A stretch of DNA of 54,442 bases from Hydnum rufescens UP504 (lineage: Eukaryota > Basidiomycota > Agaricomycetes > Cantharellales > Hydnaceae). This document shows, piece after piece, positions 35,580 through 44,931 of the stretch (within the stretch, counting starts at the first letter, position 1; each line of letters starts with the position of its first letter). Under the pieces are notes generated by a model. It was not told where the DNA came from. It ran no database searches and was given only the letters and a program-made list of their open reading frames with translations. The stretch covers positions 8,997 to 63,438 of the forward strand of contig MU129058.1 of assembly GCA_014904985.1 (NCBI GenBank). The letters run 5' to 3'. The position numbers and the translations under genes were made by a program.

Positions 35580-37186
35580 CAGTGACCCACAAAACTGTTG
35601 CAATGTTTGCCACTTTTGACCTTCTTTGGTTATTCCTCCCCAGTCAGGCCTTCAAAAAATTTGGAAAAATATGTCCAAGATATGTATGCTTCTTGTCTAC
35701 ATATGTGCCAAATTTCATGGCAATCCATTAACATTTGACAGAGATATGCCCTCAACAAGTCACCTATGTCATTGCAACAGTTTTGTGGCTGACCTTTCAG
35801 ATCAGAGAAACATGACATTACTGTCATGTGACATTGTTTATACCCAAAGGTACAAACACAGCCAAATAAATAAACATCGGAAAAGCATAAATACCAGCAG
35901 TCCCAAGGCTATATGCCCCCCAATCAACCATGCATGCTTTATCAAATGCACAACTTGACAATGTCCTTCATCTCATTGACTCCAAGCACTCTGCCCACAA
36001 AATCTCCTCCATTACTGGTCTCCACACTTCTACTATCACCCGTGTCTGGTCCAAACATCGCCCCCATGTTTCCAAGTCCTCTGGTGGTTGTCCATCAAAG
36101 CTTTCCCCCACTGATGTCCGCCATGCCATCCGTCTTATCCACACTGGGAAGGCTACCACTGCCACCCAAGTTGCCCATTCCCTCCAATCCATCACCAACC
36201 AGTCACTCTCCAATGAAACAGTCCGCCACCATCTGAAGAGTGCTGGTTTAAAGGCTGTGGTGAAGAAGAAATGTCCCCTGCTCTCCCAGCGCCACAAGCG
36301 TGAGAGACTGGACTTTGCCCTAAGCCATAAGGACTGGACTGTGGATGACTGGAAGCGTGTTGTGTGGTCTGATGAGACCAAAATTAATCGCCTGGGCTCT
36401 GATGGGCGAAAATGGGTGTGGAAAAAGGCTGGGGAGGGCCTCTCTGATCTTCTGGTGGAAGGGACTCTGAAGTTTGGTGGTGGTTCCTTGATGATGTGGG
36501 GGTGTATGACATGGGAGGGGCCTGGATATGCATGCAAGATTGATGGCAAGATGGATGCCAACCTCTACTGCCAAATTCTGGAGGATGAACTCCAAGGATC
36601 CCTCGAATTTTACAACAAATCACCTGGCGATGTGGTTTTCCAGCAGGACAATGACCCCAAACACACCAGCAAAATGGCCCAAGCCTGGTTCAAAGACCAT
36701 GGTTTCAATGTCATGAAGTGGCCTGCCCAGTCCCCAGACCTCAATCCAATTGAACACCTCTGGCATCACATCAAAACAAAGCTTGGAGGATATGAAGAAC
36801 CCCCCAAAGGCATCCATGAGCTATGGGAGCGAGTAGAGGCAGAGTGGGAGAAGATTGAAGCAGGGGTGTGTCAAAATTTGATAGAAAGTATGCCTAGGAG
36901 GGTGGAAGCAGTGTGGAAGGCAAAGGGGGGGTACACAAAATACTGAACTGTAATGATTTGTGTCACAATTTCATGTGCCACAAAACCGTTGCAATGATAT
37001 AGGTGGCTTGTTAAGGGCATATCTCTGTCAAATATTGATGGATTGCTGTGAAATTTGGCACATGTGTAGCCAAGAAGCATATACATCTTGAACATATTTT
37101 TTCAAATTTTTTAAATGGCTGGTTGGGGAGGTATAAACAAAGAGAGTCAAAAGTGGCAAACATTGCAACGGTTTTGTGGGTCACTG
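35580..37186 (+). mobile_element. Tc1/mariner transposon, apparently complete
   Basis: The element is 1607 bp, flanked by TA dinucleotides at 35578-35579 and 37187-37188. Its ends are CAGTGACCCACAAAAC and the inverted counterpart. The terminal inverted repeats are about 175 bp each (35580-35755 and 37015-37186) with a few mismatches. One intact transposase gene fills the middle. Cut-and-paste insertion at TA fits the family. Confidence 0.92.
35930..36946 (+). CDS. Tc1/mariner transposase, DD34E, intact
   Basis: This is a 338-residue uninterrupted frame, the usual length for the family. The N-terminal third holds helix-turn-helix segments (residues about 10-45 and 60-110) that should bind the terminal repeats, with a GGCPSKL linker between them. 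The catalytic triad is Asp148 (WSDETKIN), Asp240 (QQDNDPKHTS) and Glu275 (SPDLNPIEHLW), with 34 residues between the last two. A GGGSLMMWGCM motif lies near residue 183. The ATG at 35930 is the first in frame and gives a standard N terminus. There is no intron and no stop. It is the only clearly intact protein in the window and could still be active, which suggests recent arrival. Confidence 0.95.
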   Translation: MHALSNAQLDNVLHLIDSKHSAHKISSITGLHTSTITRVWSKHRPHVSKSSGGCPSKLSPTDVRHAIRLIHTGKATTATQVAHSLQSITNQSLSNETVRHHLKSAGLKAVVKKKCPLLSQRHKRERLDFALSHKDWTVDDWKRVVWSDETKINRLGSDGRKWVWKKAGEGLSDLLVEGTLKFGGGSLMMWGCMTWEGPGYACKIDGKMDANLYCQILEDELQGSLEFYNKSPGDVVFQQDNDPKHTSKMAQAWFKDHGFNVMKWPAQSPDLNPIEHLWHHIKTKLGGYEEPPKGIHELWERVEAEWEKIEAGVCQNLIESMPRRVEAVWKAKGGYTKY

Positions 37187-37380
37187 TATATCATTGACTA
37201 CAGCTGGTCCATATCCCTTCCTATTCCCCACTGAACACCATACACGTCTTGCAGAGTGTGATCAACCATTGAAGCGAACCAGCCCAACGAATAACAACAG
37301 AAATACAGTCTCCCATCCACACACTGGCTGAACCAGATTTTGATTTGACAGTAATCGGAGCTCCCAACCCTTCTTCTATA

Positions 37381-37799
37381 CCGCCAAAGCGGGTGTGTGG
37401 TTTCGTCTGGGGCTTTGTCTGGTCGGCCGTCGTTGGTGAGTCACATCGTGATTTCAGGGTGGGGGTGGTTCGTTCGGCAGGTCATTATTTTGCTGGGTCT
37501 GGTCGATAACCTGGAATAATAAATAATATATTAGTTGAGAAATAAAATCAGCGCGAAAGAGCAGCATCTGCTGCTCTTTCGCGCTGTTGGGGGTGTACAA
37601 ACGTACCTGCCTTTATTAGAACCACACACCCGCCACGGCGGGTGTGTGGTTCCTGGGGCCACCCATAGGGGGGTCTGTTGTCTGCTTTGGTTTGGCTGTT
37701 GCTGTGTCGGCCCTCGTCGTGCAGGCTTTCGTCTAAAATAATCAAAGGTGTGTTAGTACAAGAACTCAAAGCAGCGGCAAAAAGAGTATTTTCACTACT
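37381..37799 (-). repeat. Continuation of the element C left array after the insertion
   Basis: It resumes with the second half of the split type A hairpin and matches 29975-30395 of element B. It includes type B hairpins near 37552 and 37773 and a type A hairpin near 37620. The last hairpin is disrupted at the gap. Confidence 0.8.
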
Positions 37800-37824
37800 N
37801 NNNNNNNNNNNNNNNNNNNNNNNN
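37800..37824. other. Assembly gap, 25 N
   Basis: This short run of N has a round length typical of a scaffolding placeholder. Sequence to the right is a second copy of the LTR-like insertion starting mid-element at about 34284, so the true neighbour of 37799 is not known. A palindrome centre like that of B would be expected here. Confidence 0.95.
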
Positions 37825-39736
37825 AACAGTACCAAACACAAGTCGAACGAACCAAAACTGCACTCTCCAGGCCAATTTTACTACCAAAATCCGGAATTTC
37901 CAGTAAAAAACGAATCTCTCCATCAGTTCGCATTCAATCCTCTCGGAACAACCGCGCCTAGAAAGATATAAAAAATCCGCATCCAACGGTACCAAGCACG
38001 CGAAGAACAGATCAAAACTGAACTCTACAGAGCGATATTACTATCAGAATCAACACCCATCAGTAAAAAATGAATTTCTCTGTCAGTTTACACCGGATCT
38101 TCTCGGAACCACCGCGCCCAGAAAGCTGTGAAAAATCCGCATCTAATGATACCAAGAACGTCTATTACGGATGCAAACTACTGTTTCTGCATCGAATCCC
38201 ATCCTATGCACTTGTCCCATTATCAACCAACAACAAAACACCTTAACCACTGGACTATGCTCAAATTAATCTCAAAACCCGGAGATATCCTTTCATTTTG
38301 CCTCCAGAATGCTCCACATGGTCAGTGACCACATGCTCCAAGCATTCCACATACTCAGCAAATTGGTGACATCACCCCCCCTCATGATTCCTTTTGTTTC
38401 TCTTTATGAATGACATCACTATGACATCACCCCTCATGATTCCTTTTGATCTCTTTATGCATGACTCAGCTATGACCGCATTATTACATCATCTTGTTAT
38501 TTTTCTTTTGTTCTCACCTATGACTCACATATGACTCACCCATGGGGAGTCATATTTCTTAAACACAGGCCACCTTCAGAAAGGTATAAAAGCTGGTAGA
38601 TTTCCTGTACCCACACACAATCATCTCCTCTGGAAATCATTACTGTCAACCACTGTCAACTTTTCTGCTTGCCTCTAAAGAACAGTCTATCTATAAGCCA
38701 TCTGGAGCTAAGTCATCTTCAAGGGTTGTTGAGACAAAGCCACTGGTAGCCCTCTACGCAAATCACTAAAGCCAAGGATAGTTGCAGACCTAAGGTTAGA
38801 GTTGCTGGACATCCAAGGAAAAGTAAGCATAACGAAATACGTATCAGGTTTTGAAGAAAGAAGAAAGAAACATACTAACAAGACTAACCAAGCACTGACC
38901 AGTCTATAGCCCACAGATATCCGCATTTTGACCAGGAGAACGTAAACAAGAATACACAAATATCAGTAAACAGACCAACACAACACGAACAATGTATAAG
39001 CCTTTCTACAAGCCTCACAGACATATAAGCCTTTCCATAAGCATCCACACGACATATAAGCCTTCCTACAAGCATCCCAGACATATAAGCCTTTCTATAA
39101 GCATCCCAAACGATACAGTGACCCACAAAACTGTTGCAATGTTTGCCACTTTTGACCTTCTTTGGTTATTCCTCCCCAGTCAGGCCTTCAAAAAATTTGG
39201 AAAAATATGTCCAAGATATGTATGCTTCTTGTCTACATATGTGCCAAATTTCATGGCAAATCCATTAACATTTGACAGAGATATGCCCTCAACAAGTCAC
39301 CTATGTCATTGCAACAGTTTTGTGGCTGACCTTTCAGATCAGAGAAACATGACATTACTGTCATGTGACATTGTTTATACCCAAAGGTACAAACACAGCC
39401 AAATAAATAAACATCGGAAAAGCATAAATACCAGCATCCCAAGGCTATATGCCCCCCATCAACCATGCATGCTTTATCAAATGCACAACTTGACAATGTC
39501 CTTCATCCTCATTGACTCCAAGCACTCTTGCCCACAAAATCTCCTCCATTACTGGTCTCCACCACTTCTACTATCACCCGTGTCTGGTCCAAACATCGCC
39601 CCCATGTTTCCAAGTCCTCTGGTGGTTGTCCATCAAAGCTTTCCCCCACTGATGTCCGCCATGCCATCCGTCTTATCCACACTGGGAAGGCTACACTGCC
39701 ACCCCCCAAGTTCCCATTCCCTCCCCCTCTCTTTTT
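37825..39736 (+). repeat. Partial second copy of the LTR-like insertion and the Tc1 5' part
   Basis: It matches 34284 to about 36195 in the same orientation. It includes the start of a Tc1 element at 39116 and its transposase N-terminal region, which is frameshifted and ends near 39736. Differences from the first copy are mostly one-base insertions or deletions at homopolymers, which look like sequencing error. The copy is cut at TTCGAA on both sides: it starts just after the site and abuts the inverted copy at the same site. Confidence 0.7.
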
Positions 39737-41470
39737 TCGAAAGGTGTGAATTGTAGCTTTCTAAGCGTTATATGGTCGTACCTCTCCGATCAAAACTGAC
39801 GGAGTTATAGAACGAATTCGATTTCCGCACGTAGCCATAATTAATTTCGTAATTGGTCATGTGATCGTCCAAAGGCTGGAAGTGGTGTGATTTCGCATTT
39901 TCTGATACTGGATGTTTTTATCTTCCACAGCGGGTGTATGGTAATTTTAAGGTAAGTACAACCACACGAAAGGAGCAGCATACGCTGCTCCTTTTGCGTG
40001 GGTCTTCTTTTTTCTCTTTTACTAATATATTTACTATTCTAGGGTGTCAAGCAAAATGACGACCTGCCAAAACAACATATGCCAAACGAAACCTGCCAAT
40101 GACGACTGGCCAGACAGAACCCCAGACAAAACCACACCCGCCAAAGCGGGTGTGTAAGGTAAGTATCTGCACAACCATGCAAAAGGAGCAGTGTATGCTG
40201 CTCCTTTTGCATGGCTTTTCTTTTTATTTTATTTTATTTTTTACTAACGTATTACTTATTATTGTAGATCGTCGTCTGAGCTAACAACGAGCTCCCCGTG
40301 TAACACAACCTGCCAAAACCCCAACCAAACGACACCCGCCCACCATCAGTCCACCAGACGAGACCACAACACCCCCGCGAATGACGACGCACCACACGAG
40401 GAGATGGACCACACACCCGCAGTTGCGGGTGTGGTTCTATACAAGGTAATGCACCCCCCCCCCTCAACAGCACAAAAAGAGCAGCAAGGGCTGCTCTTTT
40501 TGCATTGTTTTAATTTTTAACTAACAAATTGTTTATTATTCTAGGATATCGCCTGAACCACCCGCAAAATGAGAGCCCCAAGCCCAACGCGCCAAGGAAC
40601 ACCCCAGACGTAACCCGGGAACAAGAACGCATGACACAAGGCCACAGGGACCCCAGATGAACCACACCTGCTTCGGCGGGTGTGTGATAATTCTAAGGTA
40701 AGTACAACCACACAAAAGGAGCAGTGTACGCTGCTCCTTTTGCATGGCTCTTCTATTTTTTCTTTTACTAACATATTTACTATTCTAGATGGTCAAGCCA
40801 AATGACAACCCGCCGAATGAACCCCCCGGGGAATGATGATGTGACTGGCCATGACACCTGCCAAACGAACCACGCCAACCATGACCGGCCAGACCAAACC
40901 CAAGAGAGCACCACACACCCGCAGAAGTGGGTGTGTGGTAATTTTAAGGTGAGTACAACCGTGCAAGAGGAGCAGTGTGTGCTGCTCCTTTTGCGTGGCT
41001 TTTCTTGTTTTTTTTTATAACTAACATATTATTTATTATTTTAGTTTGTCATCTGGACCCAACACCCGCGACCCCACTGAATGAACACAGGAGAATGACA
41101 ACCCACCCGCTAAATGAATCCCGCAAACGGCAACAAGTCGAAACCATGACACAAGCCCTGGATGAACCCCACACCCGCCGAAGCGGGTGTGGTAATCTTT
41201 AAGGTTAGTATATATATACATGTCCGACTATGCAAAAGGAGCAGCAGGGGCTGCTCCTTTTGCCTGGTTTTTCTTTTTTTAACTACCTTATTATTTATTA
41301 TCATAGGTATTCTTCTGAACCCACATCCCCAACCGAAGCCATGACCCGCCGAATGAAAACATGCAACCACAGGTGAGGGGGAGCCCCAATGGTGAAGTGC
41401 GCGAAACGACGTCCCCAGTACCACACACCCGCCCAAGCGGGTGTTAGATAGTGCTTTAAAATTTTATAGA
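39737..41470 (+). repeat. Right cassette array of element C (plus-oriented)
   Basis: It starts with about 195 bp of inverted insertion end (39737-39930), then six cassettes. Predicted introns are 39952-40042 (91 nt), 40159-40267 (109), 40446-40544 (99), 40698-40788 (91), 40949-41044 (96) and 41204-41306 (103). All begin GTAAGT, GTAATG, GTGAGT or GTTAGT and end TAG, with ACTAAC or ACTAAT 15-30 bases before the acceptor in most. Exons are 116, 178, 153, 160 and 159 nt. Checking successive exons from 40545, 40789 and 41045, the longest open frame does not carry across the predicted junctions. A single encoded protein is therefore unlikely. Confidence 0.8.
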
Positions 41471-41859
41471 CAGTACCACATGCCCGCCCAAGCGGGTGTG
41501 TGGTATGTTTTTTATGAATTTTTAAATAAATAAATAAATAAACAAGTCAATAAAAACAAAACACAGGACTGAAACCCTGTGGAGCATATGTATAATATAG
41601 TGATAATAAATAAATAATTATAAATGGAAAACATTATCCCTGATAAGCCTGTATGGCCCACTGCAAGTCTGAGATTCTCTAAGTCTCAGTTTCGGCCAAG
41701 TTTCGGCCAATTTTCGGCCATTTTGGCCAATTCTGGGCCAGGAGGTGAAATCATAAAAATGGCCATTTCAGCCAGAATAGTGATGGGACCTCCTTAGGTA
41801 CCATTATCTGCCCCGGAAGTGGTACCTAACTAGGTAGGCTTAGATGACTGACCAAGGTG

Positions 41860-44800
41860 AGTAAAACCCAATCACCTATGCCAATGGGGAACCCACTATG
41901 CTGAAAGTTACAGGAGATTCCAGAATGGAATCTCCAAGATTACTGAGGCAAATTGCCCAAAAGGGATGAAATACTGGGCAGAGCATTAATATTCCAGGGC
42001 CAGCAAGGCCAAAATTCCCCAGAGGCTGTGCTAGGTTCCTGCCAGTTGAGGACTTTGGGCAACACCCGGTGTAAGCAGGATGGTTATAAACCAATCCAAC
42101 TACTGTCCACGATGTTGAGCCGGGGACGAAAGAGGGGATCACAGATCTAATCCGGATGTTCAGGTCCAAGTGGGGGAAGGTCTTTTGAACAGGGGAAATT
42201 GCAGTGAGCCAACAAAGCCCAAGCAATTAAGTGAGAATGTGTCTTTCAGTCAAATTACCACACCCTAAGAATCTCTTCTTAAGACCTTAGTCAAAGTGTA
42301 GTTAGAATTTGCTTTTTGTAGTGAGAAATCACCCAGGGACCAGCAGCTGTTCAAGGAGCTTCAAACTGGAGGGAGGGGGAGAACTAATGAATTTGTGTGC
42401 TAGCTGCACCTAATATGCAATCCAGACTTCGACTCAATAGAAAGTGAAAAAGTTGGACTTAAGGGACACACAGAGAAAAAGAAATCAAGTTAAATCTTCA
42501 AAACTGATGGACATATTCCAATTTCAAGATAAAAGGGGAGATTGACACATTACATGCTATTCCTCCTTCAAACCTGGACAAGTTCCCTTAAGGAAAAGTG
42601 GAATAGGTCACCCTGAGGGTCTTCTCCATCGGACATAAGAGGACCGGAAGTAATTCACTATTTTGAATGGTGGAGCAAAGGGGGAGTCATGGGGAGGGAG
42701 TTGTCTTGTGAAAAATGGAGTTCGCATCCGCTCGTTTTGCCCTTGGTACCGTTCGATGCGCATTTTCAACAGCTTTCAGGGCATGGTTGTTTCGAGTCGA
42801 TCCGATCAAAACTGACAGAGAAATTTGTAAAATACTCCTTCAGAGTATGAATCATGGAAAGATATTGTTACAGGGACCGCATTTTTGATCCGTTCATTTC
42901 GTGTTTGGTACGATTCGATAGGTACGATTCGTATCTTTCTGGGAGCGGTCGTTTCGAGTCGATCCGATCAAAACTGACAGAGACATTCGAAAAATACTCC
43001 TTCAGAGTAGTGCAGCCCCTATCTGGATCATGTGATGAATCCGCGAGTCCAGAATTGGAACTAGGCCCGGTCCGCGTCGTTACATAATCACAATTCATCG
43101 CCCTTAAGGCAATAGGATGGCTTGGAAGAGCAGGCAAGTCATCCAGTCTTGAAGAAAGATGGCAAGTTGAATTGCCTTGTCCAAAGAAAATGGACTTGAA
43201 GTAGGGCATAAACTGCCCATTTTTGATGAGGACTGTTGAAGTCTGATGGATAGTCAATAAATTGACTGGTGGACATGGTAAAGGAATGAGGTGATAATAT
43301 GGGTTGGAAAGGGTAGGAATCCAATTGATTTCATGAATAAACGAATGGCGATATAATTAAATGAGCACGGTGACATATAATTGATTCGTTCGTAGGGAAA
43401 ATGGGCCAAGGATGAGGATTCTATGGTGTAGGGATTTATCCCTCCAACACCGGAAGCAAAAACTGGAAATTCGGTGCAGCAACTCAACACCGGCCCAAGT
43501 TGAGGGGGGCATAACCGTGTAAATACCCTATTTAGGCCCACAAAATAAATGGAAATAGATTACTACTAGTATTTTACAGCTACTTGAGATGTTTTAAGCG
43601 GATTTGAAGACAATGCTCAGAAATTCCCAAAAAGGAAATTATTGACTTCCTGTGTGCACGAATGTGGTTCATATGGTGTAAGCAGGATGGTTATCAACCA
43701 ATCCAACTACTGTCCACGTTGTTGAGGAGAGGACAAATGAAGGGAGCCATGGGGACAATTTGAATATTCAGATCCAGGAAAATGAAGGTCTTTTAGGATA
43801 ATAGAAAATCCCAATGAACAGTGATTGCTCAAAGGAATAGATCAGTATCACAAAGTAAAAATGTCAAGGCCACACCCTGAAGTTGTCCTCTTGACTATTC
43901 AGTCTAAATGCAGCTGTACAAAGTCTTGACAAGTGGGAAATCTCCTCCAGACAGCGGCAATACTTCAGTGCCTCAGACTGTGATAGGGGGAAAAACCAAA
44001 TATTTACATGTCCCCTCCCCTTTATATACATTCCAGACCACAATTAAAAATTCTGGAAGAAAAGCGGAGATAAGGGAAGCATAATGAAAAAGAAATGAAG
44101 TCAAAAGCTTCAAAACTGGTGGAGATATTCAAGAATCAAGTGAAAAAGAGACAAAAAAACACTTTACAAGGCATTCCTCCCTTGAAACTGGATAGATTCC
44201 CTTAAGGAAAGGTGGAATAGGTCGCCCTGAGTGCCCTTTGCATCAGAATTAAGAGGGCCAGAACCAATTTGTCATTTGTGTAGGTGGAGCAAGGGGGGAG
44301 TCATGAGGAAGGGGTTGTCTTGTGAAAAATGGAGTTCTTATCGGATCGTTTTGCCCTTGGTACCGTTCGATGCGCATTTTTAACAGCTTTCAGGGAGTGG
44401 TGCTTGCGAACAAATCTGATCAGAATTGGCTTCGAAAATTGAGAAATACTCCTTCAGAGTATGAATCATGGAAAGATAATTGTACAGGGACCGCATTTTT
44501 GATCCATTAGTTTTGTGTTTGGTACCGTTCGATAGGTACGATTCGTGTCTTTTTGGGCGTGGTCGTTCCAAGTTGATCCAATCAAAACTGATGGAGAAAT
44601 TCAAAAAATACTCCTTTAGAGTGACATAATCCCTTTGTGAATCATGTGATGGGTCTGCGGGTCCAGAACGAAGGCCAGGCACAGTCCGCGTCATTACATA
44701 ATCACAATTCTTCGCCCTTAAGGCAAAGGAATGACGTGGAATGGCAGGTTTCGGACGTATAGAATTTGGACTGTTTCTCCAATGAATGAAGGGTGTGAAA

Positions 44801-44893
44801 ATTAAGGATTGGATGGATGTTCAGTCCATTTGTTTGGTTGGAAAATTGGCCTCGAATGGTGTTTCTATGGTGTAGGGATTTATCCCTCCAACA
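41860..44893 (-). mobile_element. Tandem LTR-like repeats (possible TRIM-type element)
   Basis: Two diverged copies lie head to tail with a period of about 1444 bp. On the minus strand each starts TGTTGGAGGGATAAATCCC, at 44893 and 43449. Shared blocks include the stretch containing GGTACCGTTCGATGCGCATT (42745 and 44360), the region near 43080 and 44695, and TAAGCAGGATGGTTAT (42070 and 43680). The second copy is interrupted at 41859 by element C. Only about 100 bp separates the copies, so if these are LTRs the internal part carries no genes. Two 160-bp-spaced modules with CCGATCAAAACTGACAGAGA (42795 and 42955) resemble those in the insertion at 34095. Confidence 0.55.
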
Positions 44894-44931
44894 TATTAGG
44901 CCTCAGCTGGGTTGTGGTCCCTCATGACAGG

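Larger units (their letters stand above)
34095..37380 (+). mobile_element. LTR-like insertion (possible solo LTR) in a type A hairpin, carrying a Tc1 element
   Basis: It starts TGTGGAAG and ends CTTCTATA, flanked by CCGC on both sides (34091-34094 and 37381-37384). Removing it with one CCGC rejoins the halves of a normal type A hairpin. Without the nested Tc1 element it is about 1.68 kb. A TATAAAAG box near 35047, and no coding capacity of its own, suggest an LTR. From 34205 to 34630 it holds three degenerate copies of a 160-165-bp module, recognisable by CTCCGTCAGTTTTGATCGG-like text followed by CGCCTAGAAAG. A partial second copy is at 37825-39736. Confidence 0.6.
32164..41859. mobile_element. 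Palindromic intron-cassette element C, with insertion and assembly problems
   Basis: Both ends (32164 and 41859) are copies of the left-type end, beginning CACCTTGGTCAGTCA and its complement. The flanking 8-mers are GTTTTACT and AGTAAAAC, reverse complements of each other. The inverted symmetry therefore extends beyond the element into the flanks, which is not what a transposition event leaves. The left array runs 32520-34094 and continues at 37381-37799 after an LTR-like insertion. The right array at 39737-41470 is an inverted copy of the left. A 25-N gap and a second copy of the insertion lie in the middle. The true structure is probably simpler than assembled. Confidence 0.6.

Noticed and set aside
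40545..41203. Array exons as one spliced protein-coding gene
   Set aside because: The open frame of one exon does not connect with that of the next at the predicted junctions (checked for exons starting 40545, 40789 and 41045). Exon lengths also vary without regard to threes.
32156..41867. Target site duplication for element C
   Set aside because: The flanks are reverse complements, not direct repeats. They belong to a larger inverted duplication.
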